Assembly (NCBI GenBank): GCA_003222835.1
Contig: QHXE01000202.1
Location: 1-7,539 of the forward strand
Direction: 5' to 3'
From: Acidobacteriota bacterium
GTDB lineage: Bacteria > Acidobacteriota > Blastocatellia > Pyrinomonadales > Pyrinomonadaceae
Length of the DNA: 7,539 nucleotides
Both the position numbers and the translations under genes were made by a program. Below the pieces are notes generated by a model, which worked only from the letters and a program-made list of their open reading frames with translations, had not been told where the DNA came from and ran no database searches. This document shows positions 1-7,144 of the stretch, piece by piece (position 1 is the stretch's first letter; each line of letters opens with the position of its first letter).

Positions 1-1809
1 ATCGCGGGAGCGTACAGCATTGAAGTGGCGCCATTGAGCGGATATGAGAATCCTTCGGGACGTTACGAAATCAAGGTGGTCGAATTACGAAAGGCCACCG
101 ATCAGGAGTTGCAGTCAATAAAAAATCAGGATGTCATCAAAGCCAAAGGCCTGGCTTTACTCACCGAAGCAACTCAAAGCTTGCCACAATTGCGTCGCCC
201 GCAAACACGTGCCGGGTTCCAGATAAAAGCCGCGCAACTGCTTTGGACTTCTGATGAAAAACGCGCCTCGAAACTAATGGAGCAGGCAATCGAGAGCGTC
301 AAGGAATTCATCGCGAACGTCGATGAGAATGACCAGAGTTATTACGAGAGTTTTCAAACCGCAAACCAACTCAGACATCAGGTAGTCGAGGCGCTTGCGC
401 CGCATGATCCTGACCTGGCGTTGAGTTTCCTGCGCGCAACTCGCACGCTTTCGAATCCTGATCGTTCGCGAGGGAGCGCTCGGGTAAATGAGGAACTTCA
501 ACTCGAACTATCGCTGGCGAGTCAAATAACGGCCGTGGATCCGAAGCGCGCATTTCAAATCGCTGAGGACGCGCTCAAGAACGGTTATTCAGCAAGTGCG
601 ATTGACACCATCCATAGATTGCGTTCGAAGGATCCCGAGTTGGCGGCGAAGCTGGCTCATGACATTGCGGCGAAACTAACGAGCGAATCTTTGCTCAGGG
701 TTCCTGAGGCAGGGTATCTGGCGAGCAGTCTTCTTTATCTGGCCCGAACGATGAGAAGACCGCAGATGGCTGCGGGCGATGGAACAGCGAATTCGGATCT
801 GATTTCTGAGGACGAGTATCGAGATCTATTTCAAAAGGTTCTCACGGAAGCGCTTTCTTATTCTCCGCCGGGCCCGAATATTTATTCTCCCGAAAGGGAT
901 GTCGCACAAAATCTGCTGAATTTGCTCAAGCAGATGAAAACTGATTTGCAAAGCTATGCTCCCGAACGCGTCGCGGCTGTCGAAAAGAAGTGGACGGAAC
1001 TAAATAATATGGGTGGCGCCCAGGCTGAGCCGTGGCAGAAATATCAGACCGCAATTAACAATGGCACGGTCGAGGCCGGACTTGAATCCGCAGACCAGGC
1101 GCCGCGAGAGATGAGAGATCAACTCTATCAGCAGCTTGCCAACAGGGCCGCGGCAGCCGGTGATCTGGCGAGAGCGCGGCAAGTATTGACCGAGCACATT
1201 GCTAATCCCATGCAGCGTCAGCAGGCGCTGAGGAATCTGGACCAGCAGGCAATTTACGGCGCGATGGCCAGGGGGAAAGTTGATGAAGCATTCCGCATCC
1301 TGGACGCCTTTCGCCCAACCAGCGAACGCGCTGCGATCCTGGGGCAAATCGTCAATCAGATTGGCCCAGGGCTTAAGAGATCGGCCGCGGTAGCTTTTCT
1401 GGAGCAGGCGCGAAGTATGATCAGCCCATCGGCTCAAGCGCCAGATCAGCAGCAGATGCATGCTCTGTTTGAGATTGCCCGAGCCTTTTCACGATTTGAC
1501 TCGACCCGCGCTTTCGAAATTGTCGAGCCGCTGATAGATCAATTCAACGAGATAAGCGCGGCGGCGGCGGCCATGGATGGGTTTGGCCAAAAGTATTATC
1601 AAGATGGCGAGGTGATAATGCAGAACGGTAACGCGATAGGAGAAGCGGCAAATCAGCTTGGCACGGCTCTGGGCAGTTTAGCGTTGGTCAATTTCGAGCG
1701 AGCAAAAGCAGCGGCGGATCGTATTCGTCTTGTCGACATTCGAATGCAGGCTTATCTGACTATCGCTCAGCAAACCATTGAAGCTGGTAAGAACACAGGC
1801 GCCGAATAA
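1..1809 (+). CDS. Helical-repeat (TPR/HEAT-like) protein, 3' part
   Basis: The frame is open from the first base, so the gene starts upstream and 602 codons plus TAA are visible. A GTG at 25 is in frame, but the preceding codons (AGAYSIE) continue the same fold, so it is probably not the start. The first ~35 residues (AGAYSIEV, then PSGRYEIKVVELR) look like the last strands of a small beta-sandwich domain often placed behind a signal peptide in acidobacterial exported proteins (recollection, not searched). The rest is almost wholly alpha-helical, with recurring D-P-x-x-A-x-x-x-A units such as DPDLALSFLRA, DPKRAFQIAEDAL and DPELAAKLAHDIA, and later GDLARARQVL and GKVDEAFRILDAF. This suggests an alpha-solenoid scaffold. 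No catalytic motif or membrane segment is visible. A role in protein-protein contact outside the cytoplasm is inference. I cannot name the family. Confidence 0.85.
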   Translation: MAGAYSIEVAPLSGYENPSGRYEIKVVELRKATDQELQSIKNQDVIKAKGLALLTEATQSLPQLRRPQTRAGFQIKAAQLLWTSDEKRASKLMEQAIESVKEFIANVDENDQSYYESFQTANQLRHQVVEALAPHDPDLALSFLRATRTLSNPDRSRGSARVNEELQLELSLASQITAVDPKRAFQIAEDALKNGYSASAIDTIHRLRSKDPELAAKLAHDIAAKLTSESLLRVPEAGYLASSLLYLARTMRRPQMAAGDGTANSDLISEDEYRDLFQKVLTEALSYSPPGPNIYSPERDVAQNLLNLLKQMKTDLQSYAPERVAAVEKKWTELNNMGGAQAEPWQKYQTAINNGTVEAGLESADQAPREMRDQLYQQLANRAAAAGDLARARQVLTEHIANPMQRQQALRNLDQQAIYGAMARGKVDEAFRILDAFRPTSERAAILGQIVNQIGPGLKRSAAVAFLEQARSMISPSAQAPDQQQMHALFEIARAFSRFDSTRAFEIVEPLIDQFNEISAAAAAMDGFGQKYYQDGEVIMQNGNAIGEAANQLGTALGSLALVNFERAKAAADRIRLVDIRMQAYLTIAQQTIEAGKNTGAE

Positions 1810-1923
1810 AGACGGAATATCTCCGCTGACGATTTTCCAACCCCAAAACAGCTTGCCGCCTCGCGGTTTTTGCGAGAAAATCCCTCCCGAATCAAACGCA
1901 TCTTCCGAATGCCGGATTTGAAA

Positions 1924-3318
1924 ATGTATTTCAAGCAATTCTATCTCGGTTGTCTCGCTCATGCTTCTTACTTGATCGGCTCAGATGGTGAAGCGGCGGT
2001 CGTCGATCCGCAGCGCGACGTCGATCAATATATTCAGGAAGCCGGGGCGCAGAATCTCAAGATTAAATACATCGTTGAGACTCATCTGCATGCGGATTTC
2101 ATCAGCGGTCATCGCGAACTCGCAGCGCGCACCGGCGCCAAAATCGTTTTTGGGGAGAGAGCCGAAGCCACGATTCCGCACCACGCGGTGAAGGAAGGCG
2201 ACGAGCTAACGGTTGGACGAGTGAAACTGCGCTTCATGGAAACTCCGGGCCACACGCCGGAAAGCATTTGCGTTCTGGTTATCGACACTGAAGCCTCCGA
2301 TCAACCGCAGAAAGTTTTGACCGGCGACACGCTTTTCATCGGCGATGTCGGCCGGCCGGATCTTGCGGGCGCGAAAGGTTACACCCCGCAGACAATGGCC
2401 GCCATGATGTATGACAGTCTGCGCGAGAAGCTTTTGAAGCTTGGTGACGCAGTCGAAGTCTTTCCGGCACACGGCGCGGGATCGATGTGCGGCAAAAATC
2501 TTTCAACGGAAACATCCTCCACGATCGGCCAGCAGCGTAAGTTCAACTACGCACTTCAGCCGATGAGCAAAGATGAGTTCGTCAAAATGATGACCACGGA
2601 TTTGCCGGAGGCGCCCGCCTATTTTTCAAAAGATGCGGAAATTAATCGCATCGGCGCCGCATCCCTGAACGGACTGCCTCGGCCCGCGCCGTTATCACCC
2701 GCTGAAGTTTGCAAACTTGCGGCGCAAGGTTTCGTGATTCTCGATGTGCGCTCGGCCGGAGAATTTGGCGCAGGGCATGTTCCGGTTGCACTCAATGTTG
2801 GGCTCGGTGGCCAATTCGCGTCCTGGGCCGGCTCGCTGATTCCGATGACTTCGTCGATCGTGATCGTCGCCGATTCCGAAGCGCAAGTGGACGAGGCACA
2901 GGTGCGTCTAGCGCGCGTTGGTCTGGAAAATGTCAAAGGTTATCTCGCCGGGGGAATGAATGCCTGGCAGGAAGCGGGGCTCGAACTCGCACTTGTTCCC
3001 CAGATCAGCGTGAACGAGTTGCGGGAACTGATTGAGACGCGACCTAATCTGCAAGTCATAGATGTACGCCGGCCGGCAGAGTACCAAAGCGGCCATGCCC
3101 CGCGCGCGGTCAGTGCGCAGCTCGCGACGTTGCGAGAGAAGCTTTCGCAATTGAATTTGCGGCCGACGGAGCCGGTCGCGGTTATCTGTGCGGGCGGCTT
3201 TCGCTCCAGTGCCGCCACCAGCTTGATGCAGCAAGCCGGTTTTACTAATCTGCTCAACGTCACTGGCGGCACCAAAGCCTGGATTGATGCGGGGTACGAA
3301 GTTGAGATGCCGGCTTGA
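1924..3318 (+). CDS. Persulfide dioxygenase-like MBL protein with two rhodanese domains (CstB-like)
   Basis: Predicted cytoplasmic non-heme iron enzyme that oxidises persulfides (glutathione or low-molecular-weight persulfide) and transfers sulfane sulfur, as in sulfide detoxification. From the ATG at 1924 it is 464 residues. Residues ~1-200 are the metallo-beta-lactamase fold: THLHADF (His54, His56, Asp58), TPGH (His110), TGDTLFIGDVGRPDL (Asp135) and PAHGAGSMCG (His183, Cys189). The phenylalanine after Asp58 replaces the usual histidine, as expected for a mono-iron ETHE1-type site rather than a di-zinc hydrolase. Residues ~255-355 are a rhodanese fold whose active-site loop reads VADSEAQ with no cysteine. 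Residues ~360-462 are a second rhodanese with CAGGFRS (Cys422). This active/pseudo/active order matches staphylococcal CstB (family knowledge). Start choice: homologues usually begin at MYFKQFYLG; ATG 1909 adds five residues and is possible. No clear Shine-Dalgarno is present. A weak promoter-like pair, TTGCCG and GAAAAT 17 bases apart, lies at 1853-1881. Confidence 0.9.
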   Translation: MYFKQFYLGCLAHASYLIGSDGEAAVVDPQRDVDQYIQEAGAQNLKIKYIVETHLHADFISGHRELAARTGAKIVFGERAEATIPHHAVKEGDELTVGRVKLRFMETPGHTPESICVLVIDTEASDQPQKVLTGDTLFIGDVGRPDLAGAKGYTPQTMAAMMYDSLREKLLKLGDAVEVFPAHGAGSMCGKNLSTETSSTIGQQRKFNYALQPMSKDEFVKMMTTDLPEAPAYFSKDAEINRIGAASLNGLPRPAPLSPAEVCKLAAQGFVILDVRSAGEFGAGHVPVALNVGLGGQFASWAGSLIPMTSSIVIVADSEAQVDEAQVRLARVGLENVKGYLAGGMNAWQEAGLELALVPQISVNELRELIETRPNLQVIDVRRPAEYQSGHAPRAVSAQLATLREKLSQLNLRPTEPVAVICAGGFRSSAATSLMQQAGFTNLLNVTGGTKAWIDAGYEVEMPA

Positions 3319-3346
3319 ATTGCCGACCGGAAAAGAAAACAACTTT

Positions 3347-3432
3347 ACCGCAGAGGTGGCAGAGGTTTTCGAGCGGAGGAACGCAGAGAAATCCTCGGCG
3401 ACCTCTGCGTGATCCTCTGTAACCTCTGCGGT
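3347..3432. repeat. Imperfect palindrome of GCAGAGG units (dispersed intergenic repeat type)
   Basis: Outer arms ACCGCAGAGGT (3347-3357) and ACCTCTGCGGT (3422-3432) are perfect reverse complements. Inside them CAGAGG (3360-3365) pairs with CCTCTG (3414-3419), each separated from the outer stem by two unpaired bases. ACGCAGAG (3381-3388) then pairs with CTCTGCGT (3403-3410) around a 14-base loop. The 5' side has an extra ~15-base bulge. The whole could fold as a long cruciform or hairpin of ~86 bases. It fills most of the 158-base gap between the dioxygenase and the aminotransferase remnant. No T-run follows it, so it is not a standard terminator. Similar CTCTGCG-rich palindromes recur between genes in many environmental bacterial genomes (recollection). 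Translations of it have Arg/Gly-rich or Cys-rich content and should not be called genes. Confidence 0.8.
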
Positions 3433-3476
3433 TAAGAAGTCGCAAGTTGCTCGCAACGTCAAAAGGACCAGCCCCA

Positions 3477-4064
3477 ATGAAATCAACTCAATTCGACCGC
3501 CGCAACTTCCTGTCACTAGCTGGAAAAAGTCTCGGCCTCGCCGCCCTTTCATCATCGACGATCGCGTCGCTCTTGAAAGAGATTCATGCAGCGACAAAAA
3601 CGATTGCTCATTTGACGCCGGAACAGGCGGCGATGGATGAAGACTACTGGTCCACGATTCAAAACGCCTTCACCGTCACGCGCGGCATCATCAATCTGAA
3701 CAACGGAGGCGTATCGCCGAGCCCGCGCATCGTCACCGAGGCCCTGGTGCGTTACATCTGGCAGCAGGAAGACGCGACCGCCTACACGATGTGGCAAATT
3801 CTCGAGCCGCAATCGGAAACCATCCGCACCGGATTGGCTGAACTGTTCGGCTGTGACCGCGAAGAGATTGCCATCACGCGCAACGCCTCTGAGTCGCTCG
3901 AGACACTGCTCTTGGGTCTGGATCTGAAATCGGGCGACGAGGTTCTGACGACGACACAGGACTACGGACGTATGCTGACGACTATTCGCCAGCGCGAGCA
4001 GCGCGGCGTTCGAACGCGCCATCACGCCGCGCACGCGTCTGATTCAGATTGCGCACCAAATTAA
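3477..4064 (+). pseudogene. Tat-exported class V PLP aminotransferase, N-terminal fragment
   Basis: ATG 3477 is preceded by AAGGA (3463-3467) at 9 bases, a good ribosome site. An in-frame TTG at 3447 lacks one and overlaps spacer sequence. The product begins with a twin-arginine signal: FDRRNFLSLAGKSLG, then a hydrophobic stretch to about residue 38, predicting folded export to the periplasm. LNNGGVSPSPR is the substrate/PLP-side motif typical of the isopenicillin N epimerase-like branch of class V aminotransferases. ITRNASESLETLLLGLDLK and EVLTTTQDYGRM continue the large domain. Homology runs to about REQRG (codons to ~4007). After that the frame yields unrelated residues (VRTRHHAAHASD and so on) and stops at 4062-4064. 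The continuation lies in the +1 frame. On its own the fragment lacks the PLP lysine and cannot be active. It is either a true pseudogene or a sequencing/assembly error. Substrate unknown. Confidence 0.8.
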
Positions 4065-4725
4065 TATCACCGGCCAAATCACGCCGATCAAAGCTGTCTG
4101 CGAGATGGCGCGGGCGCGTGGCGTCGAAACGATTGTCGATGGCGCGCATTCCTTCGCACAGTTCTATTTCAAACAATCGGACTTGAGTTGCGATTATTTC
4201 GGCACCTCGCTTCACAAGTGGCTCTATGCGCCGAAAGGCACAGGGCTGCTCTATGTGAAGCGCGACAAGATCGCGAAAGTGTGGCCGTTGTTCGCTGCCG
4301 AAGAAAAGCAAAAGTCAGACATTCGCAAGTTCGAAGAGATTGGGACGCACTCAGCGGCGCCGAAGTTGGCGATTGGCGAAGCGTTGCTGTTTCACAACGG
4401 CATCGGCGGTAAACGCAAAGAAGCGCGGTTGCGTTATCTGTCGCGATACTGGATGGATCAGCTCAAGAACATTCCGAAAGTTCGCTTCAATACGTCGTTC
4501 GATCCCGCGCAAATGTGCGCTATCGCGAACGTGCAAATCGAAGGGCTGGATCAGGGGAAGATTGGCAGCTATCTATTTAGTCAGCACCACATCTTCACGA
4601 CGCCGATCGTCCATGAGGAGTTTCAGGGACTGCGCATCACGCCGAATCTTTATACAACGCTGCCGGAGTTGAATCGTTTCTGTGAAGTGATGGCGACGAT
4701 TGCCCGCAAAGGTTTGCCTTCCTGA
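4009..4725 (+). pseudogene. Tat-exported class V PLP aminotransferase, C-terminal fragment
   Basis: Homology resumes in a different frame at FERAITPRTRLIQIAHQ (from 4009) and runs to TGA at 4723-4725, about 238 residues. The catalytic core is intact. VDGAH (Asp codon 4138-4140) supplies the aspartate that contacts the PLP ring nitrogen, and the Schiff-base lysine is in GTSLHKWLYAPKGTG (AAG at 4216-4218). The C-terminal small domain follows to the end. An ATG at 4105 is in frame and a gene finder may start there, but it cuts through the beta-strand before VDGAH and has no convincing ribosome site. Compared with family members as I recall them, some 20-25 residues expected between REQR and FERAIT are absent from both frames. 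A single-base slip therefore does not fully explain the break. Neutral codon use and the conserved core suggest recent inactivation or an assembly fault. Confidence 0.78.
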
Positions 4726-4733
4726 GAACACAT

Positions 4734-4762
4734 TTGACAGCCGGAAGTTTTTCCCATAAAGT
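4734..4762 (+). promoter_or_regulatory. Sigma70-type promoter for the small secreted protein
   Basis: A perfect -35 box TTGACA (4734-4739) is followed after 17 bases by TAAAGT (4757-4762), four of six matches to TATAAT. CATAAA at 4755-4760 is an alternative -10 with 15-base spacing. It lies just after the aminotransferase stop and upstream of a gene with its own terminator, which fits an independent transcription unit. The predicted start of transcription near 4769 leaves a leader of about 118 bases. Confidence 0.6.
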
Positions 4763-4790
4763 GCGCGCGCAATAACGCTTCGAAATTTCA

Positions 4791-4848
4791 GCGGCAACGA
4801 TTAATTTTGCCGCGTCCATGGCTCAGACAGCGAGCCCCGTACCTCGCT
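4791..4848 (+). other. Two hairpins in the 5' leader of the small secreted protein
   Basis: GCGGCAA (4791-4797) pairs perfectly with TTGCCGC (4807-4813) around a 9-base AT-rich loop. AGCGAG (4829-4834) pairs with CTCGCT (4843-4848) around an 8-base loop. Both lie between the predicted promoter and the ribosome site at 4874-4878. They could stabilise the transcript or affect translation. No known riboswitch class is recognised, no anti-terminator partner is evident, and stems this short can arise by chance. Confidence 0.35.
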
Positions 4849-4886
4849 TCCCCCGGCCCAACACTTGTACGAGAAGGAACCATAAG

Positions 4887-5345
4887 ATGAAAAAGAGAAA
4901 TTTGCTGATCGCTTCGCTGTTGGTGGCGCTGCTGATCGTTGGAGTCTCAGTTTATGCGCAAGTCAATCGACCCTATCGCAACGGTTCGGTTTGGAACGTT
5001 TCGTTCATCCGAATCAAACCAGGAATGGACACAGCTTATATGAATTACATAGCCGGACAATGGAAGTCCGAACAGGAAGCGCAAAAGAAAGATGGGAACA
5101 TTTTGTCCTACAAAGTTCTTTCAGTTGAAGCGCACACGCCGGGCGAATGGAACCTGATGCTGATGACGGAGTACAAGAGCTTGGCAGCGATGGAGGCTAA
5201 CGAGGACAAGGCGGAAGCGGTCGCGCAAAGAGTGGTAGGCAACGATGAAAGACAGATGCAGGGTTACCGCGAACGTTTGGAGATTCGCGAAGTCATGGGT
5301 GCAAGGCTCGCGCGCGAAATCATCCTGGAACCGAAGGGTCGATGA
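4887..5345 (+). CDS. Small secreted protein, possible dimeric alpha/beta-barrel fold
   Basis: ATG 4887 has GAGAAGGAA just upstream (AAGGA 4874-4878, 8-base gap). The product is 152 residues. An in-frame ATG at 4818 would add 23 proline-rich residues ahead of the signal peptide, has no ribosome site and is rejected. Residues 1-24 form a classic Sec signal: MKKR, a hydrophobic core LLIASLLVALLIVGV, and a VYA/Q cleavage site. The mature part has a beta strand (VWNVSFIRIKPGM), a helix (TAYMNYIAGQWKSEQEA), a strand (ILSYKVLSVEA), a strand (WNLMLMTEYKS) and a long charged helix. That order resembles the ABM/NIPSNAP-like dimeric ferredoxin fold, usually a small-ligand or heme-binding scaffold. The assignment is from pattern only and no catalytic residue can be named. 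It stands alone between its own promoter and terminator. Exported proteins of this look occur in Acidobacteriota (recollection). Confidence 0.87.
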   Translation: MKKRNLLIASLLVALLIVGVSVYAQVNRPYRNGSVWNVSFIRIKPGMDTAYMNYIAGQWKSEQEAQKKDGNILSYKVLSVEAHTPGEWNLMLMTEYKSLAAMEANEDKAEAVAQRVVGNDERQMQGYRERLEIREVMGARLAREIILEPKGR

Positions 5346-5380
5346 TTCGATTCGCTTGAACAATTCTAAGATGAAAAACG

Positions 5381-5418
5381 AACCGCCGCTCGCAGTTGTT
5401 TCTGAGACGGCGGTTTTT
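5381..5418 (+). terminator. Rho-independent terminator of the small secreted protein gene
   Basis: AACCGCCG (5381-5388) pairs with CGGCGGTT (5408-5415). CTC (5389-5391) and GAG (5404-5406) extend the stem past a single bulged A, leaving a 12-base loop. A T-run (5414-5418) follows directly, and the structure lies 35 bases after the stop codon. An A-tract just before the stem (AAAAACG) would give some termination in the reverse direction as well. Confidence 0.85.
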
Positions 5419-5477
5419 GTTATCGGTGTCTCCGCGCATCTTTTGAATGTTCGCTCGCAGCCTGGGCCAAAACATTC

Positions 5478-5507
5478 TTGACGCGCGCTCGCAGCGGCCT
5501 ACATAAT
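5478..5507 (+). promoter_or_regulatory. Sigma70-type promoter for the GAF-domain gene
   Basis: TTGACG (5478-5483, five of six to consensus) and CATAAT (5502-5507, five of six) are separated by 18 bases. Transcription would begin near 5514, about 90 bases before the GTG start at 5605. A second -10-like hexamer, TATACT, lies at 5564-5569 but has no recognisable -35 partner. The site follows the preceding terminator directly, so this gene is probably transcribed separately. Confidence 0.5.
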
Positions 5508-5604
5508 CCACCTGCGTGGCACAGACTCGAGATTCAGCGCCGCGAGATCACAGACTTTAGGTCTATACTACTTCTTTTGACTCGATTGGAGGACACTAAC
5601 AGCA

Positions 5605-7131
5605 GTGAGCGAAGAATTAGAGAACAGCTTGCAGCAAGCGATCGAGACTTATCTCGGCCAGCGCCTGCGTGCGATTGAGGAGCAGATTTCGCAGCTACAG
5701 ACGGAATTCGGTGAAGCCTTGACTCGTTTGCGAGAGAGCGCGGCGAGCGAATCTCTGAGCGGAACCTCGCTCTCGGCGTCGATCTTTGCTCATTTTCAAG
5801 CAGCGCGCGCTCAGCAGTTGACTGGGGCTGCGGCCCTTGAAAAAGCGCCAAGCTCCGGAGAGACAGCCGCGATCAAGCGCGCGGTCGAACAGATCGTAAA
5901 ACAACAGTCGCAGGCGGAGGCTCTCAGCACCCTGCTCGTGAACGTCGCCGGATTTGCCGAACGAGTCGCGCTGTTTGTCATCAAGAACGAGCAAGCGATC
6001 GGATGGCGAGTGTGCGAGTCGAGTGATCCAACCAATCTCGAGGCAATTCGCGGGGTCGTCTTGCCGCTGTCCAGCGAGAACCTCTTGAGTCAGGCTGCGC
6101 GTTCACGCTCATCGTGGCGTGGCGCGCCGGAATCGCATTCCGGGAATCGAGCTTTGATCGATCAGCTTGGCGGGAATCCGCAGAATCTCGCTGCGGTTCC
6201 TCTGCTCGCTCGGGGAAGAGTTGTGGCAGTGCTCTATGCCGATTCGGCGTCTTCTGATCCGGACACGATCGGTATGGACGCAATTGAGCTTTTGGCTCGC
6301 GTGGCGGCGATGGCTGTCGATCTTGTTTCCAGCGGCCATGTACAAGCAGCCCCCGTGAGTGAACCTGAAGCGGCGGCGCCGCCAGCACCGGCTGTTTCAG
6401 AAATGGAAATGCCCGCGGCTGCGGAAGCACCGGCAGTCGAAGCGGAAATAGAGGTTAAGCCTGAGCCGGCCTACGTTCCGCAGGTTGAACCTCAAGCGCC
6501 GAGAGTTTTCGTCGAGCCAATCGTTGAGCCGATAGATGAACAAGCTGTTCCTGAACCGTTGAAGGCAAGAGTCGCTGAGTCCGTCGAAGAATCTCTTCCC
6601 GAAGTAGCGCCCGAAGCTGCTGCCGAAGAGGAGACACAACTCGCAACGCAACCAGAGCCGCCTGCTGCGATCGAGGCTGCGCCGGAAGTTCAACCAACTC
6701 CGCCACTGGTTGAGACGGAACCTGCGCCAGAACTGCAACCGAGTCCCACTCCGTCGGCGCCGAGTTTCCCGTCGCAGTATGCTGCGCCTTTGGGAAGCGG
6801 GCGACGTTATGGCGTGACCGAGCCGGAATTACCGCTTGAAGTTGGCGAAGAAGAGCGTCGATTACACAACGATGCGCGCCGCTTCGCTCGTTTGTTGGTT
6901 TCGGAAATCAAACTCTACAACGAACCGAAAGTGAGAGAGGGCCGCAACAATGGCGATCTTTACGATCGCCTGCGCGAAGACATCGACCGCTCCCGCCAGA
7001 TGTACGACAAGCGAGTTGCACCGCCCGTCGCCGCCCGCCACGATTACTTCCATCAGGAATTGGTGAACACTCTAGCTGAGGGCGATCCGGCAAAGCTGGG
7101 AGCAAGTTACCCTGGCGCATCCGCGCTGTAG
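5605..7131 (+). CDS. GAF-like domain protein with Pro/Glu/Ala-rich linker and conserved C-terminal helical domain
   Basis: GTG start with GGAGGA at 5588-5593, 11 bases upstream; 508 residues, no signal peptide or membrane segment, so cytoplasmic. Residues ~1-47 are a likely coiled coil (EELENSLQQAIETYL, LRAIEEQISQLQTEFGEAL). Residues ~93-242 read as a GAF-like sensory fold: helix KRAVEQIVKQQSQAEALSTL, strand RVALFVIKNEQAIGWRV, and the typical final strand VPLLARGRVVAVLYAD followed by a helix. Residues ~246-396 are a disordered linker very rich in P, E and A. Residues ~410-503 form a charged helical module (RRLHNDARRFARLLVSEIKLYN, then DLYDRLREDIDRSRQMYDKR). I recall similar modules at the ends of several acidobacterial regulator-like proteins, but the name and function are unknown to me. 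No kinase, cyclase or DNA-binding domain is present, so it may be a sensing or adaptor protein. It ends 13 bases from the convergent gene. Confidence 0.88.
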   Translation: MSEELENSLQQAIETYLGQRLRAIEEQISQLQTEFGEALTRLRESAASESLSGTSLSASIFAHFQAARAQQLTGAAALEKAPSSGETAAIKRAVEQIVKQQSQAEALSTLLVNVAGFAERVALFVIKNEQAIGWRVCESSDPTNLEAIRGVVLPLSSENLLSQAARSRSSWRGAPESHSGNRALIDQLGGNPQNLAAVPLLARGRVVAVLYADSASSDPDTIGMDAIELLARVAAMAVDLVSSGHVQAAPVSEPEAAAPPAPAVSEMEMPAAAEAPAVEAEIEVKPEPAYVPQVEPQAPRVFVEPIVEPIDEQAVPEPLKARVAESVEESLPEVAPEAAAEEETQLATQPEPPAAIEAAPEVQPTPPLVETEPAPELQPSPTPSAPSFPSQYAAPLGSGRRYGVTEPELPLEVGEEERRLHNDARRFARLLVSEIKLYNEPKVREGRNNGDLYDRLREDIDRSRQMYDKRVAPPVAARHDYFHQELVNTLAEGDPAKLGASYPGASAL

Positions 7132-7144
7132 CTAATCTAATTAA

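Noticed and set aside
1000..1461. Minus-strand frame of 153 codons inside the helical-repeat gene
   Set aside because: It lies wholly antisense to a gene with clear repeat structure and shows no recognisable motif or ribosome site.
1559..1572. GCG trinucleotide run
   Set aside because: It encodes a short alanine run within a helical protein. It is a simple composition effect and too short for a meaningful microsatellite.
1860..1876. CTCGC-GGTTTTT-GCGAG hairpin before the dioxygenase gene
   Set aside because: A 5-base stem followed by only four A's is too weak to call a terminator on either strand; it may be chance.
3260..3445. Minus-strand reading frame with an Arg/Gly-rich start and Cys-rich middle
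   Set aside because: It is a translation of the palindromic repeat running into the dioxygenase gene's antisense strand. There is no ribosome site, and such translations are a known source of false hypothetical proteins.
2908..3597. Long minus-strand frame (229 codons) opposite three features
   Set aside because: It overlaps the rhodanese coding region, the repeat and the aminotransferase start, all better supported. Its composition follows from antisense codon structure.
3990..4064. Programmed ribosomal frameshift in the aminotransferase
   Set aside because: There is no slippery heptamer or downstream pseudoknot, and a programmed shift would not explain the missing 20-25 residues.
4818..4886. 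Upstream in-frame ATG for the small secreted protein
   Set aside because: It would place 23 proline-rich residues before a perfect Sec signal peptide and has no ribosome site. ATG 4887 has one.
6397..6738. Minus-strand Arg/Leu-rich frame
   Set aside because: This is the antisense of the Pro/Glu/Ala linker; the bias comes from the complement of its codons.
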